Below are positions 22,391 to 29,746 of a stretch of DNA of 29,746 nt, in pieces. The stretch's first letter is position 1, and each line of letters begins with the position of its first letter. Both the position numbers and the translations under genes were made by a program. Source of the DNA: CALFMR01 sp035550595 (lineage in GTDB: Bacteria; Acidobacteriota; Vicinamibacteria; Vicinamibacterales; SCN-69-37); the NCBI GenBank assembly GCA_035550595.1, contig DASZOV010000162.1, positions 1 through 29,746 on the forward strand, given 5' to 3'. A model generated the notes under the pieces. That model saw nothing but the letters and a program-made list of their open reading frames with translations. It was not told the origin of the DNA and did not search any database.

Positions 22391-25300
22391 TCAGCTCGCG
22401 CCAGAGTCATGACGGACGTGCCGCTGTGCCTTCCGTTCCATCAGTGCTCGCATCCGGACGGCAAGGGCGCGTTCGTTCACATCGATGAGCGGGAAACCGC
22501 TGACGACGCGCTCGAGCTCGGCGGCGTCGAGACCGAAGATCGCCGCGACGTCGGCCTGGAGCCGGGCGTGTGCGCGTGCCGACCACGCCGTGCTGAGCCG
22601 CCGCGCGAGCCGTGCGACGCGCCGTTGCGCCGCTTCGCCCGTCCATACCGGTGCCGGCAGCCGTTCGACGATGGTCGTCGTCACGTGGCTGCCCATCAGC
22701 AAGCGGACGATGGCATTGAGCACGTAGGAGTTGAGCAGGCCGCAGAGGAAATCGAGCAACTCGTCATCGACGCCAACCGCGTCGGGCTGCGCGCGCAGAC
22801 AGAAAATCGTGTGCGTGGTGACGACGCCGGCGGGCACGATGGCGGCGATGAGCGACAGACGATTGCCGACGCCCGACACGTCGCGATAGCCAAGCCGCCG
22901 GTGCGCGAAGGGCGCGGCCGGCAGGAGTCGTCGTGCTGTCTCCGGTGCGATCCGCGCATCTGGTGCCGCGGCGTCGACCCGAAACGGCGTGAGGTGCCGT
23001 CCTTGGATGACGGGCAGTCCCCTTGGGCCGAAGCTGCCGCGATCCTCGGTCGCGTTCAACTCGCGGCCGAACGAGGCGTTCCATCCTGCCGCATCGCCGA
23101 GCGCCGGGAACTGCCGGCACAGCCGTTCGGCCAATTGCAGGTCACGACTGTCTCGAACGTCGGGAATGCGCAATGCCGGTCCGCTCACGGCTTCAATCTG
23201 CCGGCGGGTAAGACGCACCGGATACGCAGTCGGCGCCAGACCATCTTCGCGATCGGGCAGCGCTTCGATTTCGGCGGCCGTCTTCACGCCGAAGCGCGCG
23301 CGTATTTCTCCGGTCGAGCCGCCTGGGCTCGCGACCATCACCATGAAGCGAAAACCGCGATGGATGGGGAACAGGCCGTTCGCATTGTCGAGACCGACGA
23401 GCGTGTGAAGCGTGGATCGATCGAGCAGCCGGCGGCGCAGCGCCGCCGCGCCGTCGTCGGTCGCGAGGCTCCACGGCACGATGAGTCCAACCCGCCCACC
23501 CTCGCGCGCGAGCGACAGCGCGCGTTCGAGGAACGGCTGATACACGTTGAGATGGCCGCGGTCGCACGACGAGTAGATGCCGGACTCGCGGATGAAACGT
23601 GTGGTCCCGCGACGGTCGTCGGAGGAGATCGCATCCTCGCGAGCCGAGGGATGCGCGTCGCCATCGTCGGTCGCATCGCCGCGAAGCATCTCCCACGGCG
23701 GATTCGCGAGGACCGCATCGAAGCCCGGCCGGGCGCGCGGCAGGCCGTCATCGTCGTAGAAGACGTCGCTCATTTCGATCGGCCAGTGAAAGAAGCGATG
23801 CGCGCTGGCGATGGCGCGCGCCGTCGCGAGCCGATCGCTCACGTGTGCCGAGGCCAGGGTGCGATCGCGGCGCAGGACGGCGTCGATGAGCGCACGGAGC
23901 TCCGGCGGAGACGGCGGGGCGTCACCGGTGAGCCAGAACCAACGCGCGCACCAGAGGTCCGCGGCGCGGCGCCACGGTTCGAGCGGCGACGACGCGGACG
24001 TGAGGTCCGCCCAGGCGGCTTCTTTCGCGCGCACGTCGTCGACCGTGTCTTCTCGGCGGTCGTGGAGCATGGCCAGCGGTCGTGCCGCGTCGCGTATCGC
24101 GTGGTCCAGCAGGACGTCGTCGAAAAGCGGAAGCGCGCCGTGCCCGCGCGCGGTCGAGGTGGTGATGCGTCGCAGGTCGTCGGGCGAGGCGCCGATGAGG
24201 CTGTCGCCGACACGTAGTCGATGGTCGAGGAAGCCAAGCGGCCGGCCGCGCGCGAGCGTCGCGAGCCACATCGAGAGCCGCGCGACTTGTACGGCGACGG
24301 GGTTGCGATCGACGCCCACGAGGCAACGCTCCGCGACGAGGCGGCGCACGCCGGCGCGCGCATCGGCATCGAAGTCCGCCGGCGTCGCCTCGCCGTGTTC
24401 GATGAACGCGCGCTCGTACGCGCCGGCCAGGTAGCGACACGCGGCAACCAGGAACGCGCCGCTGCCCATGGCCGGATCGACGACGCGCAGGCGGAGGATG
24501 GCGTCGGGCGAGCCCCCGGCGACTAGAGGTGCAAGCGTGCGTCGCGCCACGAAATCGGCGAGCGGCTGCGGTGTGTAGAACGTGCCGGTCGTCTTGCGCC
24601 GCGCGCTGTGCTGGCCTCGCCCTCGACGCTGGCGCAGGACGTCGAGCGCCGCGGCGCCGTGCTCGTCGAGCTGCAGAGCATCGAGTGCCTGCGGATCGAT
24701 GTCGAGTACGCGTTCGTACACCGCGCCGAGTTGTTCGACGCCGAGGTCCGCGTACGCGATCGTCTCGCGGCCGTGCCGTGTCGGGCGTGATCCGAGCGCC
24801 GTGAGCGCCCGCGCCGCGGCCCGATCACGCGCAACGGCCACGGGCGTCCGGCGTGGCATCGACCGACCGCGTTCGAGCGTCGGCGCTGATGCGCGCGCGA
24901 ACAGCCGGCCGTTGAACGGCTTCACACGGAGGTCGCTCGTTCGGCAGCCTACGCGCAGCAGCCGCGTGATGGCCGCCAGTCCATCCCACACGCCGGGCGC
25001 ATCGCGACCGGCCAGCGCTTGACGGCAGAGCGCGCCGACCGTGTAGGCATCGCGATACACCGGCACGCCGTGCGGCACGAGGCCGCGCGACTCGGCGAAC
25101 AGCAGAAACAGAACGCGATAGACGAGCGTGAGTGCCTCGTCGAAGCGCGACGTCACACTGGACGCGTTCGTCGATCTTTCAGGAGGTCGCGGTCCAAGCG
25201 CGCGGCCGAATTCGACGAGCGCTTCGGCCACGCCATGTTGCAGATCGTCACGCACGCGATCTTGGAAGATCGTCGCCGCGCGCACGAAGACGTCGAGTCG

Positions 25301-25858
25301 TGATTCGGCCGCCGGTCCCTCCGCCGGCGCGTCGAATGCCGTTGCGCGCGCGAGCGTCCAGAAGACGGCAAAGACCGACGTATCGAAGATGTCCGGCAAC
25401 GTCAGCTCGATGCTCTTTCGCAGCGCATGTGCCCGGACGTCGACGATCGCGAGGAACGGCGGCGCGAAGAGGAAACACCAGGCCGCGCCGATTGCACGCG
25501 CGATGGCGCACGGCTCCCGCCAGAGCGCCGACGGCCGTTCCGCCCAAGGCAGCAGCACGAGGCCGACCGGCCGTCCACTCGGCGTCAGGAGTTGCGCCGT
25601 GGCATGACGCGATTCGAAGCGCGCCTGCCGCGCGCGGAATCCGAGCATCGCGAAGAGCGGCATGGCGACGACGTCGAAGACGGCGCGCAGACCGGACGCC
25701 GGCCCCGACGAGCGTTCGACGCGCGTCCACCAGCGTTCGAACTGCAGCCGCCGATGTGCCCAGCCGTCGTCTGATGGGAAGTGTCCACCGGCAAGACGCT
25801 CGGCCAGGTAGCGCCCCGGAAACAGATTCCCCGAGATACCGGCGCTGACGGTCGTCAC
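22391..25858 (-). CDS. Eco57I-type N6-adenine DNA methylase, DrmMI-like
   Basis: This 1155-residue protein has an N-terminal region (1-400) that looks like the nuclease-fold part of type IIG enzymes, then a gamma-class adenine methylase. Methylase motifs are GTFYTPQPLADFVARR (425-440), the AdoMet loop VVDPAMGSGAFLVAACRYLA (459-478), GVDRNPVAVQVARLSMWLA (515-533) and the catalytic NPPW (FDAVLANPPWEMLRG, 713-727). The region after 850 should be the DNA-recognition domain. In the N-terminal region the place expected to hold the catalytic E-x-K reads VGLVLLPW, so the nuclease seems inactive. GTG 25858 overlaps the helicase stop (GTGA). The pair resembles drmD-drmMI of class 1 DISARM. I infer a defence or epigenetic role; the recognition sequence is unknown. 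Confidence 0.87.
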   Translation of the reverse strand: MTTVSAGISGNLFPGRYLAERLAGGHFPSDDGWAHRRLQFERWWTRVERSSGPASGLRAVFDVVAMPLFAMLGFRARQARFESRHATAQLLTPSGRPVGLVLLPWAERPSALWREPCAIARAIGAAWCFLFAPPFLAIVDVRAHALRKSIELTLPDIFDTSVFAVFWTLARATAFDAPAEGPAAESRLDVFVRAATIFQDRVRDDLQHGVAEALVEFGRALGPRPPERSTNASSVTSRFDEALTLVYRVLFLLFAESRGLVPHGVPVYRDAYTVGALCRQALAGRDAPGVWDGLAAITRLLRVGCRTSDLRVKPFNGRLFARASAPTLERGRSMPRRTPVAVARDRAAARALTALGSRPTRHGRETIAYADLGVEQLGAVYERVLDIDPQALDALQLDEHGAAALDVLRQRRGRGQHSARRKTTGTFYTPQPLADFVARRTLAPLVAGGSPDAILRLRVVDPAMGSGAFLVAACRYLAGAYERAFIEHGEATPADFDADARAGVRRLVAERCLVGVDRNPVAVQVARLSMWLATLARGRPLGFLDHRLRVGDSLIGASPDDLRRITTSTARGHGALPLFDDVLLDHAIRDAARPLAMLHDRREDTVDDVRAKEAAWADLTSASSPLEPWRRAADLWCARWFWLTGDAPPSPPELRALIDAVLRRDRTLASAHVSDRLATARAIASAHRFFHWPIEMSDVFYDDDGLPRARPGFDAVLANPPWEMLRGDATDDGDAHPSAREDAISSDDRRGTTRFIRESGIYSSCDRGHLNVYQPFLERALSLAREGGRVGLIVPWSLATDDGAAALRRRLLDRSTLHTLVGLDNANGLFPIHRGFRFMVMVASPGGSTGEIRARFGVKTAAEIEALPDREDGLAPTAYPVRLTRRQIEAVSGPALRIPDVRDSRDLQLAERLCRQFPALGDAAGWNASFGRELNATEDRGSFGPRGLPVIQGRHLTPFRVDAAAPDARIAPETARRLLPAAPFAHRRLGYRDVSGVGNRLSLIAAIVPAGVVTTHTIFCLRAQPDAVGVDDELLDFLCGLLNSYVLNAIVRLLMGSHVTTTIVERLPAPVWTGEAAQRRVARLARRLSTAWSARAHARLQADVAAIFGLDAAELERVVSGFPLIDVNERALAVRMRALMERKAQRHVRHDSGAS

Positions 25859-28305
25859 CGGTGGTCGACGAGAAGGACGAGGATCGGTATGCCGATCTCG
25901 ATTGCGAGGCTGCGATCGACCTCAGCGGCACGCGCGTCCGTCTCTGCCGCCAGTTCAGCGTTCTCCGTCGACGTCGCGACGCGTGTGGTACGGCCTTCGA
26001 ACAGACCGGGCTGCCTCTCGGGCGCGCTCATCGCACGCAGCCGCAGGGTGACGGCCGCATCGGCGAGCGCGCGCGCACGGACGATCGGAGCGAGGCGGCG
26101 TGCGAGCTGGCGCAGGCGCGGTGCGAGTCGTGTTCGTGCGATCGCGCTGATGGCCGCGCAAGCGACGGGATCGAGCGCCACTCGTGCGTTCGGCTCCAAC
26201 GGTAGCGCGAGGACGAGCGCGTGCCGTTCGATCTCCCCGCCGTGGCCGTCGACGATGGGAACGACGAAGCAGCCGAGTCGCTCGGTGGCGTGTCTGGTGA
26301 AGGCCGGCATTCGTCGCGCGTCCGTCCACACGCCGCGTCGACTCATCACGCCGTCGGCTCTCCACTGCATCGCGAGCGCGCGGCGCCGTTCGAGCAAACG
26401 CGCAGCAGCCTGCGCTCTGCGCCGCCATCTCGTCGCGATCTCGACAGTTCCTGCTGCCGTCGGTGCGGGACCTGGCGCATGGGCGATGAGCGTCATGGCG
26501 ACGTCGCGCTCTGCTGGCGGCGCGAGGTCGGCAAGCAGCGTCGGTCCGAGCGATTGGCGCGCGGCGACGACGCGGCGCGCGAGGCGCATCAGGAGACCGG
26601 TCTCGGCCGGATGACGCGCGGCGAGGAGCGTCGCATGGACGCGCCGCGTCTGTCCGATGCGATCGACGCGACCGATGCGTTGTTCGAGGCGCGTCGGGTT
26701 CCATGGCAGCTCGAAGCTCACGACCCATCGGCAGCGATGGTGCAGGTTCAGACCTTGGCCGGCGACGTCGGTCGCGACGAGCACGTCGGCCGCGCCCATT
26801 CGGAACGCGTCGATGGCGCGCTGTCGCTCGTCCATGGTCTGTCCACCGTGGATCGCCAGCACGCGTCGGCGGTGCCCGATTGCCGCCACGATCGCATCGA
26901 GCGAGTCGCGGAACTCGGTGAACACGACGACCGGCTCGCGCGCACGAGTCATGAGCGCGCCCAACGTTGCGATCTTCGATTCGCGGCGAGTGGCCGCGGT
27001 CGTGAGCGTGCGAAGGCGCGAGAGCCAGAGACGTTCCTGCGTGGCCGGCAGCCCGACGTCCGTCATGGTCGGCTCGTCGAGATCGTCCGTGCCGGCGTCG
27101 AAGCCGAGAGACGGTTGGATCCAATCCAGATCCTGTGCAGTGTCCGGCCCGCGAATCCACGCGAGGCGGCGCTCGAGCGATCGATCGAGTGCACGCCATG
27201 TCGAAAGCGCGCGTTTGCGGAAGATCGACAGCAGCAGGAGTGCGCCGTCGCGGCGTGATCCGACAGCACGTCGCAGAACCGCCTGTTCGTAGCTGGCAAG
27301 CGCCGTGAGAACGTCCACTTCGGCGGTGCTCAACGGCACCGTGCGCCACGCGATGCGCCGCGTCGGGTGCGCGCCGATGTCGGATCGCGTCCGCCTGAAC
27401 ACGGCCAGGGGCTCGTCGGGCGACAGACGTCCGAGCCGCTGCAGGCGATCGAATCGCGCGGCATCGCCCGAATGCGGCGTGCCCGTGAGCAGGACGACGA
27501 CCCGGGCGCGTCGTGCGATTTCGTGGCACGCGTCGTGGCGCAGCGAGTCGCCGCACGCGTCGTGCGCTTCGTCGACGATGACGACGTCCCAGGGCGCGCG
27601 GGGGATGGCATCGAGCACGTGTGGCTGCTTGAGGTAATCGAGCGAGGCGATCCACGCCCCCGCGCGACCCCAGGGATTCGCGCCGAAGGGTGCATCGCGA
27701 CCTGCCGTAGCGAATCCAGTCGGGCCGGCGGCCGTGACGTCGAGTTCGAAACGGCCAGCGAGTTCCTGCCGCCACTGCGTCGTGAGTGACGCGGGGACGA
27801 CGATGAGCGCGGCAAATGATGGCTGGCGGCGGCCGAGTTCCGCGAGGATGATGCCCGCCTGGACCGTCTTGCCGAGGCCGACTTCGTCGGCGATGAGCAA
27901 TCGTCGCGCGCCGCCGAGCACGGCGAGCATCGGCTCGAGCTGATGGGGTAGCACGTTCACGCGCGCGCGAACGATCGAGGCGATTGTGTCGAGACTGCCC
28001 ATCCGCGCGAGCGCGCCGGCCAATCGGGCGCGGGCGTGTTGAGGACGGACGTGACGGAGCCGTTCAGTGGCCGCGAACGTGTGCGGACGGTCGAAAGGCG
28101 CGAGGAACGTGAGTCGTCGATCCGGTTGCGAAACATCGAGCCGAACGACGTTGCGATCGCGCGCGGCGCGTTCGACGCGCCAGCGCTGCTGGCGAATCCA
28201 GACGGTGCTGCCGGGCGCGGGAAGGGGAGCAGGCACGTGCGGCGACCTCGGGCCCACGTCGAGAGACTGCATCTGCGATCGCGGCCGACCCCCGACCGTT
28301 CTCAC
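25855..28305 (-). CDS. SNF2-family helicase, DrmD-like
   Basis: This is an 816-residue superfamily 2 helicase or translocase. After a small N-terminal beta domain (PGSTVWIRQQRWRVERAARD) come NVLPHQLEPMLAVLGGARRL and Walker A ADEVGLGKTVQ (139-149), motif Ia LIVVPASLTTQWRQEL, DEAH (245-248), LLTGTPHSGD (272-281), and the C-terminal lobe with VFTEFRDSLD, VLVATDVAGQGLNL (508-521) and QRIGRVDRIGQ (542-552). Residues after about 600 are Arg/Ala-rich and unassigned. No nuclease motif is visible. The start is GTG 28305 or ATG 28272. It is translated together with the methylase and lies 43 bp after the Smr gene. Such helicases scan or remodel DNA in DISARM-like systems. This use is inferred from the pairing. 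Confidence 0.88.
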   Translation of the reverse strand: MRTVGGRPRSQMQSLDVGPRSPHVPAPLPAPGSTVWIRQQRWRVERAARDRNVVRLDVSQPDRRLTFLAPFDRPHTFAATERLRHVRPQHARARLAGALARMGSLDTIASIVRARVNVLPHQLEPMLAVLGGARRLLIADEVGLGKTVQAGIILAELGRRQPSFAALIVVPASLTTQWRQELAGRFELDVTAAGPTGFATAGRDAPFGANPWGRAGAWIASLDYLKQPHVLDAIPRAPWDVVIVDEAHDACGDSLRHDACHEIARRARVVVLLTGTPHSGDAARFDRLQRLGRLSPDEPLAVFRRTRSDIGAHPTRRIAWRTVPLSTAEVDVLTALASYEQAVLRRAVGSRRDGALLLLSIFRKRALSTWRALDRSLERRLAWIRGPDTAQDLDWIQPSLGFDAGTDDLDEPTMTDVGLPATQERLWLSRLRTLTTAATRRESKIATLGALMTRAREPVVVFTEFRDSLDAIVAAIGHRRRVLAIHGGQTMDERQRAIDAFRMGAADVLVATDVAGQGLNLHHRCRWVVSFELPWNPTRLEQRIGRVDRIGQTRRVHATLLAARHPAETGLLMRLARRVVAARQSLGPTLLADLAPPAERDVAMTLIAHAPGPAPTAAGTVEIATRWRRRAQAAARLLERRRALAMQWRADGVMSRRGVWTDARRMPAFTRHATERLGCFVVPIVDGHGGEIERHALVLALPLEPNARVALDPVACAAISAIARTRLAPRLRQLARRLAPIVRARALADAAVTLRLRAMSAPERQPGLFEGRTTRVATSTENAELAAETDARAAEVDRSLAIEIGIPILVLLVDHR

Positions 28306-28348
28306 GCGGGCGCGCCTCGCCCCATCGCAAGCACGATGCCAGCTTTTG

Positions 28349-28636
28349 CTATCTACTTCCTGTCCCGTGCCCTCTGTCGCCGGTCTTCAATCGCACCCAG
28401 GTCGCCCCGAGCATCGACGTGCGGTCATCGTCGAACGCGTCGACGAGCGGATGCTGTTCGAGAAGCGACTGAACGATGCCGCGCTGGACGCCGCGGCCGC
28501 GGCCGTGGATGAGGCGCAGATCGACGAGTCCGACCTCGTGCGCCGCGCGGAGCCACGCGTCGACGACGTCGGGAATCTGCCGCGGTGGGAACATGTGCAG
28601 ATCCAGCTCACGTTCGATGGGCACGTCGAACGGCAT
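28349..28636 (-). CDS. Stand-alone Smr-domain protein
   Basis: This 95-residue protein is essentially one Smr domain. ELDLHMFPPRQIPDVVDAWL has the LDLH motif, VDLRLIHGRGRGVQRGIVQS has the HGxG(x)G motif, and LEQHPLVDAFDDD with GATWVRL completes the pattern. Smr domains, found in MutS2 and stand-alone proteins, nick or cleave DNA or RNA; the LDLH His and HGRGRG loop support nuclease activity, which is known for some members only. GAGGGTGAC just before the ATG at 28636 is a good ribosome-binding site. It is followed by the helicase-methylase pair after 43 bp on the same strand. It may be a housekeeping gene that merely sits there. Confidence 0.9.
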   Translation of the reverse strand: MPFDVPIERELDLHMFPPRQIPDVVDAWLRAAHEVGLVDLRLIHGRGRGVQRGIVQSLLEQHPLVDAFDDDRTSMLGATWVRLKTGDRGHGTGSR

Positions 28637-28663
28637 GTCACCCTCGAGAACGTGGAACCAAAT

Positions 28664-28693
28664 TTCGAACTTCGAAGTTCGAACTTCGAAGTT
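28664..28693. repeat. TTCGAA palindromic repeat between Smr gene and queF
   Basis: Four TTCGAA words in 30 bp form a perfect 20-bp palindrome at 28664-28683 plus a further unit. It is the fourth location of the TTCGAA/AAGTTCGAA family in this window, again between genes. On the minus strand it lies after the queF stop, so it could fold as a hairpin in that transcript, but no clear T-run follows. Confidence 0.75.
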
Positions 28694-28705
28694 GACGAGA
28701 GCCTT

Positions 28706-29050
28706 TTAACTTCCCGTGTATTCCGCCACGACCGACGTCGTGATGCCGCCGCGCGCGGTGAAGGCGCCGGTGACGCGCATGCGCCGCGGCTGGCAGGCGG
28801 CGACGAGATCGTCGAGGATACGGTTGGTCACCGTCTCGTAGAACACGCCGGCGTTGCGGTAGCTCATCAGGTAGAACTTGAGCGACTTCAGCTCGACGCA
28901 GGAGGTGCCGGGTACGTAGTTGATGCTGATTTCGCCGAAGTCGGGCAGCCCGGTCTTCGGGCAGACGGAGGTGAACTCCGGGCAGCGGATTTGGATCTCG
29001 TAGTCGCGCTCGGGGCGCGGGTTGGGAAAGGTTTCGAGCGGCGTAGCCAC
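28706..29050 (-). CDS. queF: NADPH-dependent 7-cyano-7-deazaguanine reductase
   Basis: QueF reduces preQ0 to preQ1 with two NADPH in queuosine synthesis for tRNA. This 114-residue protein is the short, single-domain form. Motifs are LETFPNPRPERDYEIQIR, CPEFTSVCPKTGLPDFGEIS with the nucleophilic Cys in SVCP and Asp in PDFG, ELKSLKFYLMSYRNAGVFYE with the family ExKSLK motif, and ARGGITTSVVAEY. The start GTG 29050 is preceded after eleven bases by TATCAT. A longer reading frame upstream has no conserved residues. No other queuosine gene is visible. The gene stands alone between the HU promoter region and the Smr gene. Confidence 0.95.
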   Translation of the reverse strand: MATPLETFPNPRPERDYEIQIRCPEFTSVCPKTGLPDFGEISINYVPGTSCVELKSLKFYLMSYRNAGVFYETVTNRILDDLVAACQPRRMRVTGAFTARGGITTSVVAEYTGS

Positions 29051-29061
29051 AGTAATTTTCG

Positions 29062-29067
29062 ATGATA
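29062..29067 (-). promoter_or_regulatory. Likely -10 element of queF
   Basis: TATCAT on the minus strand matches five of six -10 bases and lies 11 bases before the queF GTG. No convincing -35 is seen. The message would have only a few leader bases. Confidence 0.38.
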
Positions 29068-29259
29068 CCGCGAGGCCCCGAGCGTAGCGAGGGCGCCGAG
29101 CGCACCAAGAAAAGTCCACGAAGCCCGCGACAGAGGAGCGGTGCTGAGTGGGCGAGCGGGGGTGGGGCCCCGCGAGCAGGCAATAGAAGACCTCCTCCGC
29201 GCCTTGCAAAGAAGATGACACGGCGCGTGATGTCTGGGCTTTGTCCGTGCCCATTTTCA
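29068..29259. other. Non-coding part of the queF-HU intergenic region
   Basis: The 333 bp between the queF and HU starts hold the two promoters noted separately and, between them, a G/C-rich segment. This includes imperfect inverted copies of GCGAGGCCCC near 29070 and GGGGCCCCGC near 29164, and CGAGCGTAGCGAGGG. I see no gene, no preQ1 riboswitch and no RNA family that I recognise. Confidence 0.5.
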
Positions 29260-29288
29260 TTGACTCCATTCAGGCGCAACGCTACGAT
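29260..29288 (+). promoter_or_regulatory. Sigma-70-type promoter of the HU gene
   Basis: TTGACT (29260-29265) and TACGAT (29283-29288) have a 17-bp spacer and match five and four consensus bases. The leader would be about 90 nt, ending with AGGGAG seven to ten bases before the ATG at 29384. Confidence 0.58.
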
Positions 29289-29383
29289 GAGGCCGATTTT
29301 CACAATTGCCGTCAGGACTGTTCGCGCGCGCGGTTCAGACGACACACCCCCTGAAACGCGCGCCTCAGCCAGGGAGAAAACGC

Positions 29384-29683
29384 ATGGCAGACGCCCGGCG
29401 CATGGGCAAGATGGAGCTCTTCGCACACTTCGCGGACAAGTTCGACATGAAGCGAACGCAGGTGCGCGATCTGTTCGACGAATTGAACCGCCTGTCCGAA
29501 AAGGAACTGAAGCGCTCCGGGGAATTCGTGCTCCCCGGCATGTGCAAGCTCGTGGTGCAGAAGCGGAAGGCGCGTGAGGGCCGCAACCCGGCCACCGGCG
29601 AGCCCATCAAGATCCCGGCGAAGACCGTGGTCAAGGCTCGCATCGCCAAGCAGCTCAAGGACGCCGTCCTCCCGCGCAAGTAG
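29384..29683 (+). CDS. HU-family DNA-binding protein
   Basis: This 99-residue protein has the HU/IHF fold. The helical part is KMELFAHFADKFDMKRTQVR DLFDELNRL, and the beta-arm part is FVLPGMCKLVVQKRKAREGR NPATGEPIKIPAKTVVK, where RNPATGE is the Pro-containing arm tip that bends DNA. The C-terminus KARIAKQLKDAVLPRK is basic. It differs from classical HU by lacking the N-terminal MNKxELI start and having a short MADARRMG lead, as in the longer HU-like proteins of several phyla. AGGGAG before the ATG is a good ribosome-binding site and a promoter is visible. The role is chromosome packing. A hairpin follows the stop. Confidence 0.93.
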   Translation: MADARRMGKMELFAHFADKFDMKRTQVRDLFDELNRLSEKELKRSGEFVLPGMCKLVVQKRKAREGRNPATGEPIKIPAKTVVKARIAKQLKDAVLPRK

Positions 29684-29690
29684 GTGTATC

Positions 29691-29735
29691 GGGGTCTCCG
29701 GAGCCCCGCCGGTCGGTCGCGACCGGGCTGGTTTT
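29691..29735 (+). terminator. Double hairpin after the HU gene
   Basis: GGGGTCTCCGGAGCCCC (29691-29707) and then CCGGTCGGTCGCGACCGG (29709-29726) are both self-complementary. GGTTTT follows at 29730-29735. The first starts eight bases after the stop. The second with its short T-run is the likelier terminator. Confidence 0.5.
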
Positions 29736-29746
29736 CCCTGTGTTCT

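Noticed and set aside
28706..29050. queF next to the helicase-methylase pair as part of a 7-deazaguanine DNA modification (Dpd) system
   Set aside because: No dpdA-like or dpd genes are present, and QueF makes preQ1 for tRNA; a separate -10 element suggests it is an independent housekeeping gene.
29068..29259. Riboswitch (preQ1 type) in the leader of queF
   Set aside because: The likely -10 lies 11 bases before the start codon, leaving no room for an aptamer, and no pseudoknot-like sequence is visible upstream.
1..29746. CRISPR arrays, tRNA or rRNA genes, transposases
   Set aside because: No regularly spaced repeats, no cloverleaf-type sequence that I can see, and no recombinase motifs were found on either strand.

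Overview
The window is dense, high-GC bacterial chromosome with about 27 protein genes, no rRNA or tRNA that I can see, and no transposase, integrase or CRISPR array. The gene content fits an Acidobacteriota-like soil or sediment bacterium, possibly of the Vicinamibacteria. The pointers are the Tat-exported DUF1501/DUF1800 pair, a secreted helical-hairpin protein of a type common there, TTCGAA-rich intergenic repeats and many GTG starts. This taxonomic call is inference; no marker gene settles it. Region 1 (1-7236) is an arginine locus built around a divergent control region. On the minus strand run argB, argD, a short ArgA-type N-acetylglutamate synthase, argJ and the first codons of argF. 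On the plus strand run argR, argG and argH. The argB promoter has two ARG-box-like operators over its -10 and start region, so ArgR encoded next door probably represses the minus-strand operon. argC is not in the window. Region 2 (7340-10822) looks like a small signalling island. A minus-strand operon encodes an HtrA/PDZ protein that has lost all three catalytic residues, and a LuxR-type regulator with a shrunken receiver domain. Facing it is a plus-strand gene for a DisA_N/DAC-like nucleotide cyclase with an N-terminal sensor (DACNV-like), followed by a DUF2007 protein and a SixA-like histidine phosphatase. Region 3 (10827-15253) holds a membrane-anchored TrbI-like protein with a glycine zipper, a secreted hairpin-repeat protein, a ThiO-like oxidase, pterin carbinolamine dehydratase, a MerR-like regulator and a single bacterial microcompartment shell protein (BMC-H) with no other compartment gene nearby. 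Region 4 (15288-22347) holds the DUF1800-DUF1501 export pair, a four-helix membrane protein, a divergent MFS exporter, and a minus-strand operon of alpha/beta hydrolase, DUF486 membrane protein and a secreted unknown. Region 5 (22391-28636) is the most accessory-looking part: a SNF2-type helicase and a 1155-residue Eco57I-type adenine methylase, translationally coupled. They resemble the drmD-drmMI pair of class 1 DISARM defence but have no drmABC genes beside them. A small stand-alone Smr-domain gene lies just upstream on the same strand. Region 6 (28706-29746) holds queF and a divergent HU-family gene with a good sigma-70-like promoter and a hairpin after it. A family of short TTCGAA/AAGTTCGAA repeats sits at gene ends in four places and includes two near-identical 40-bp copies in inverted orientation 4.5 kb apart.
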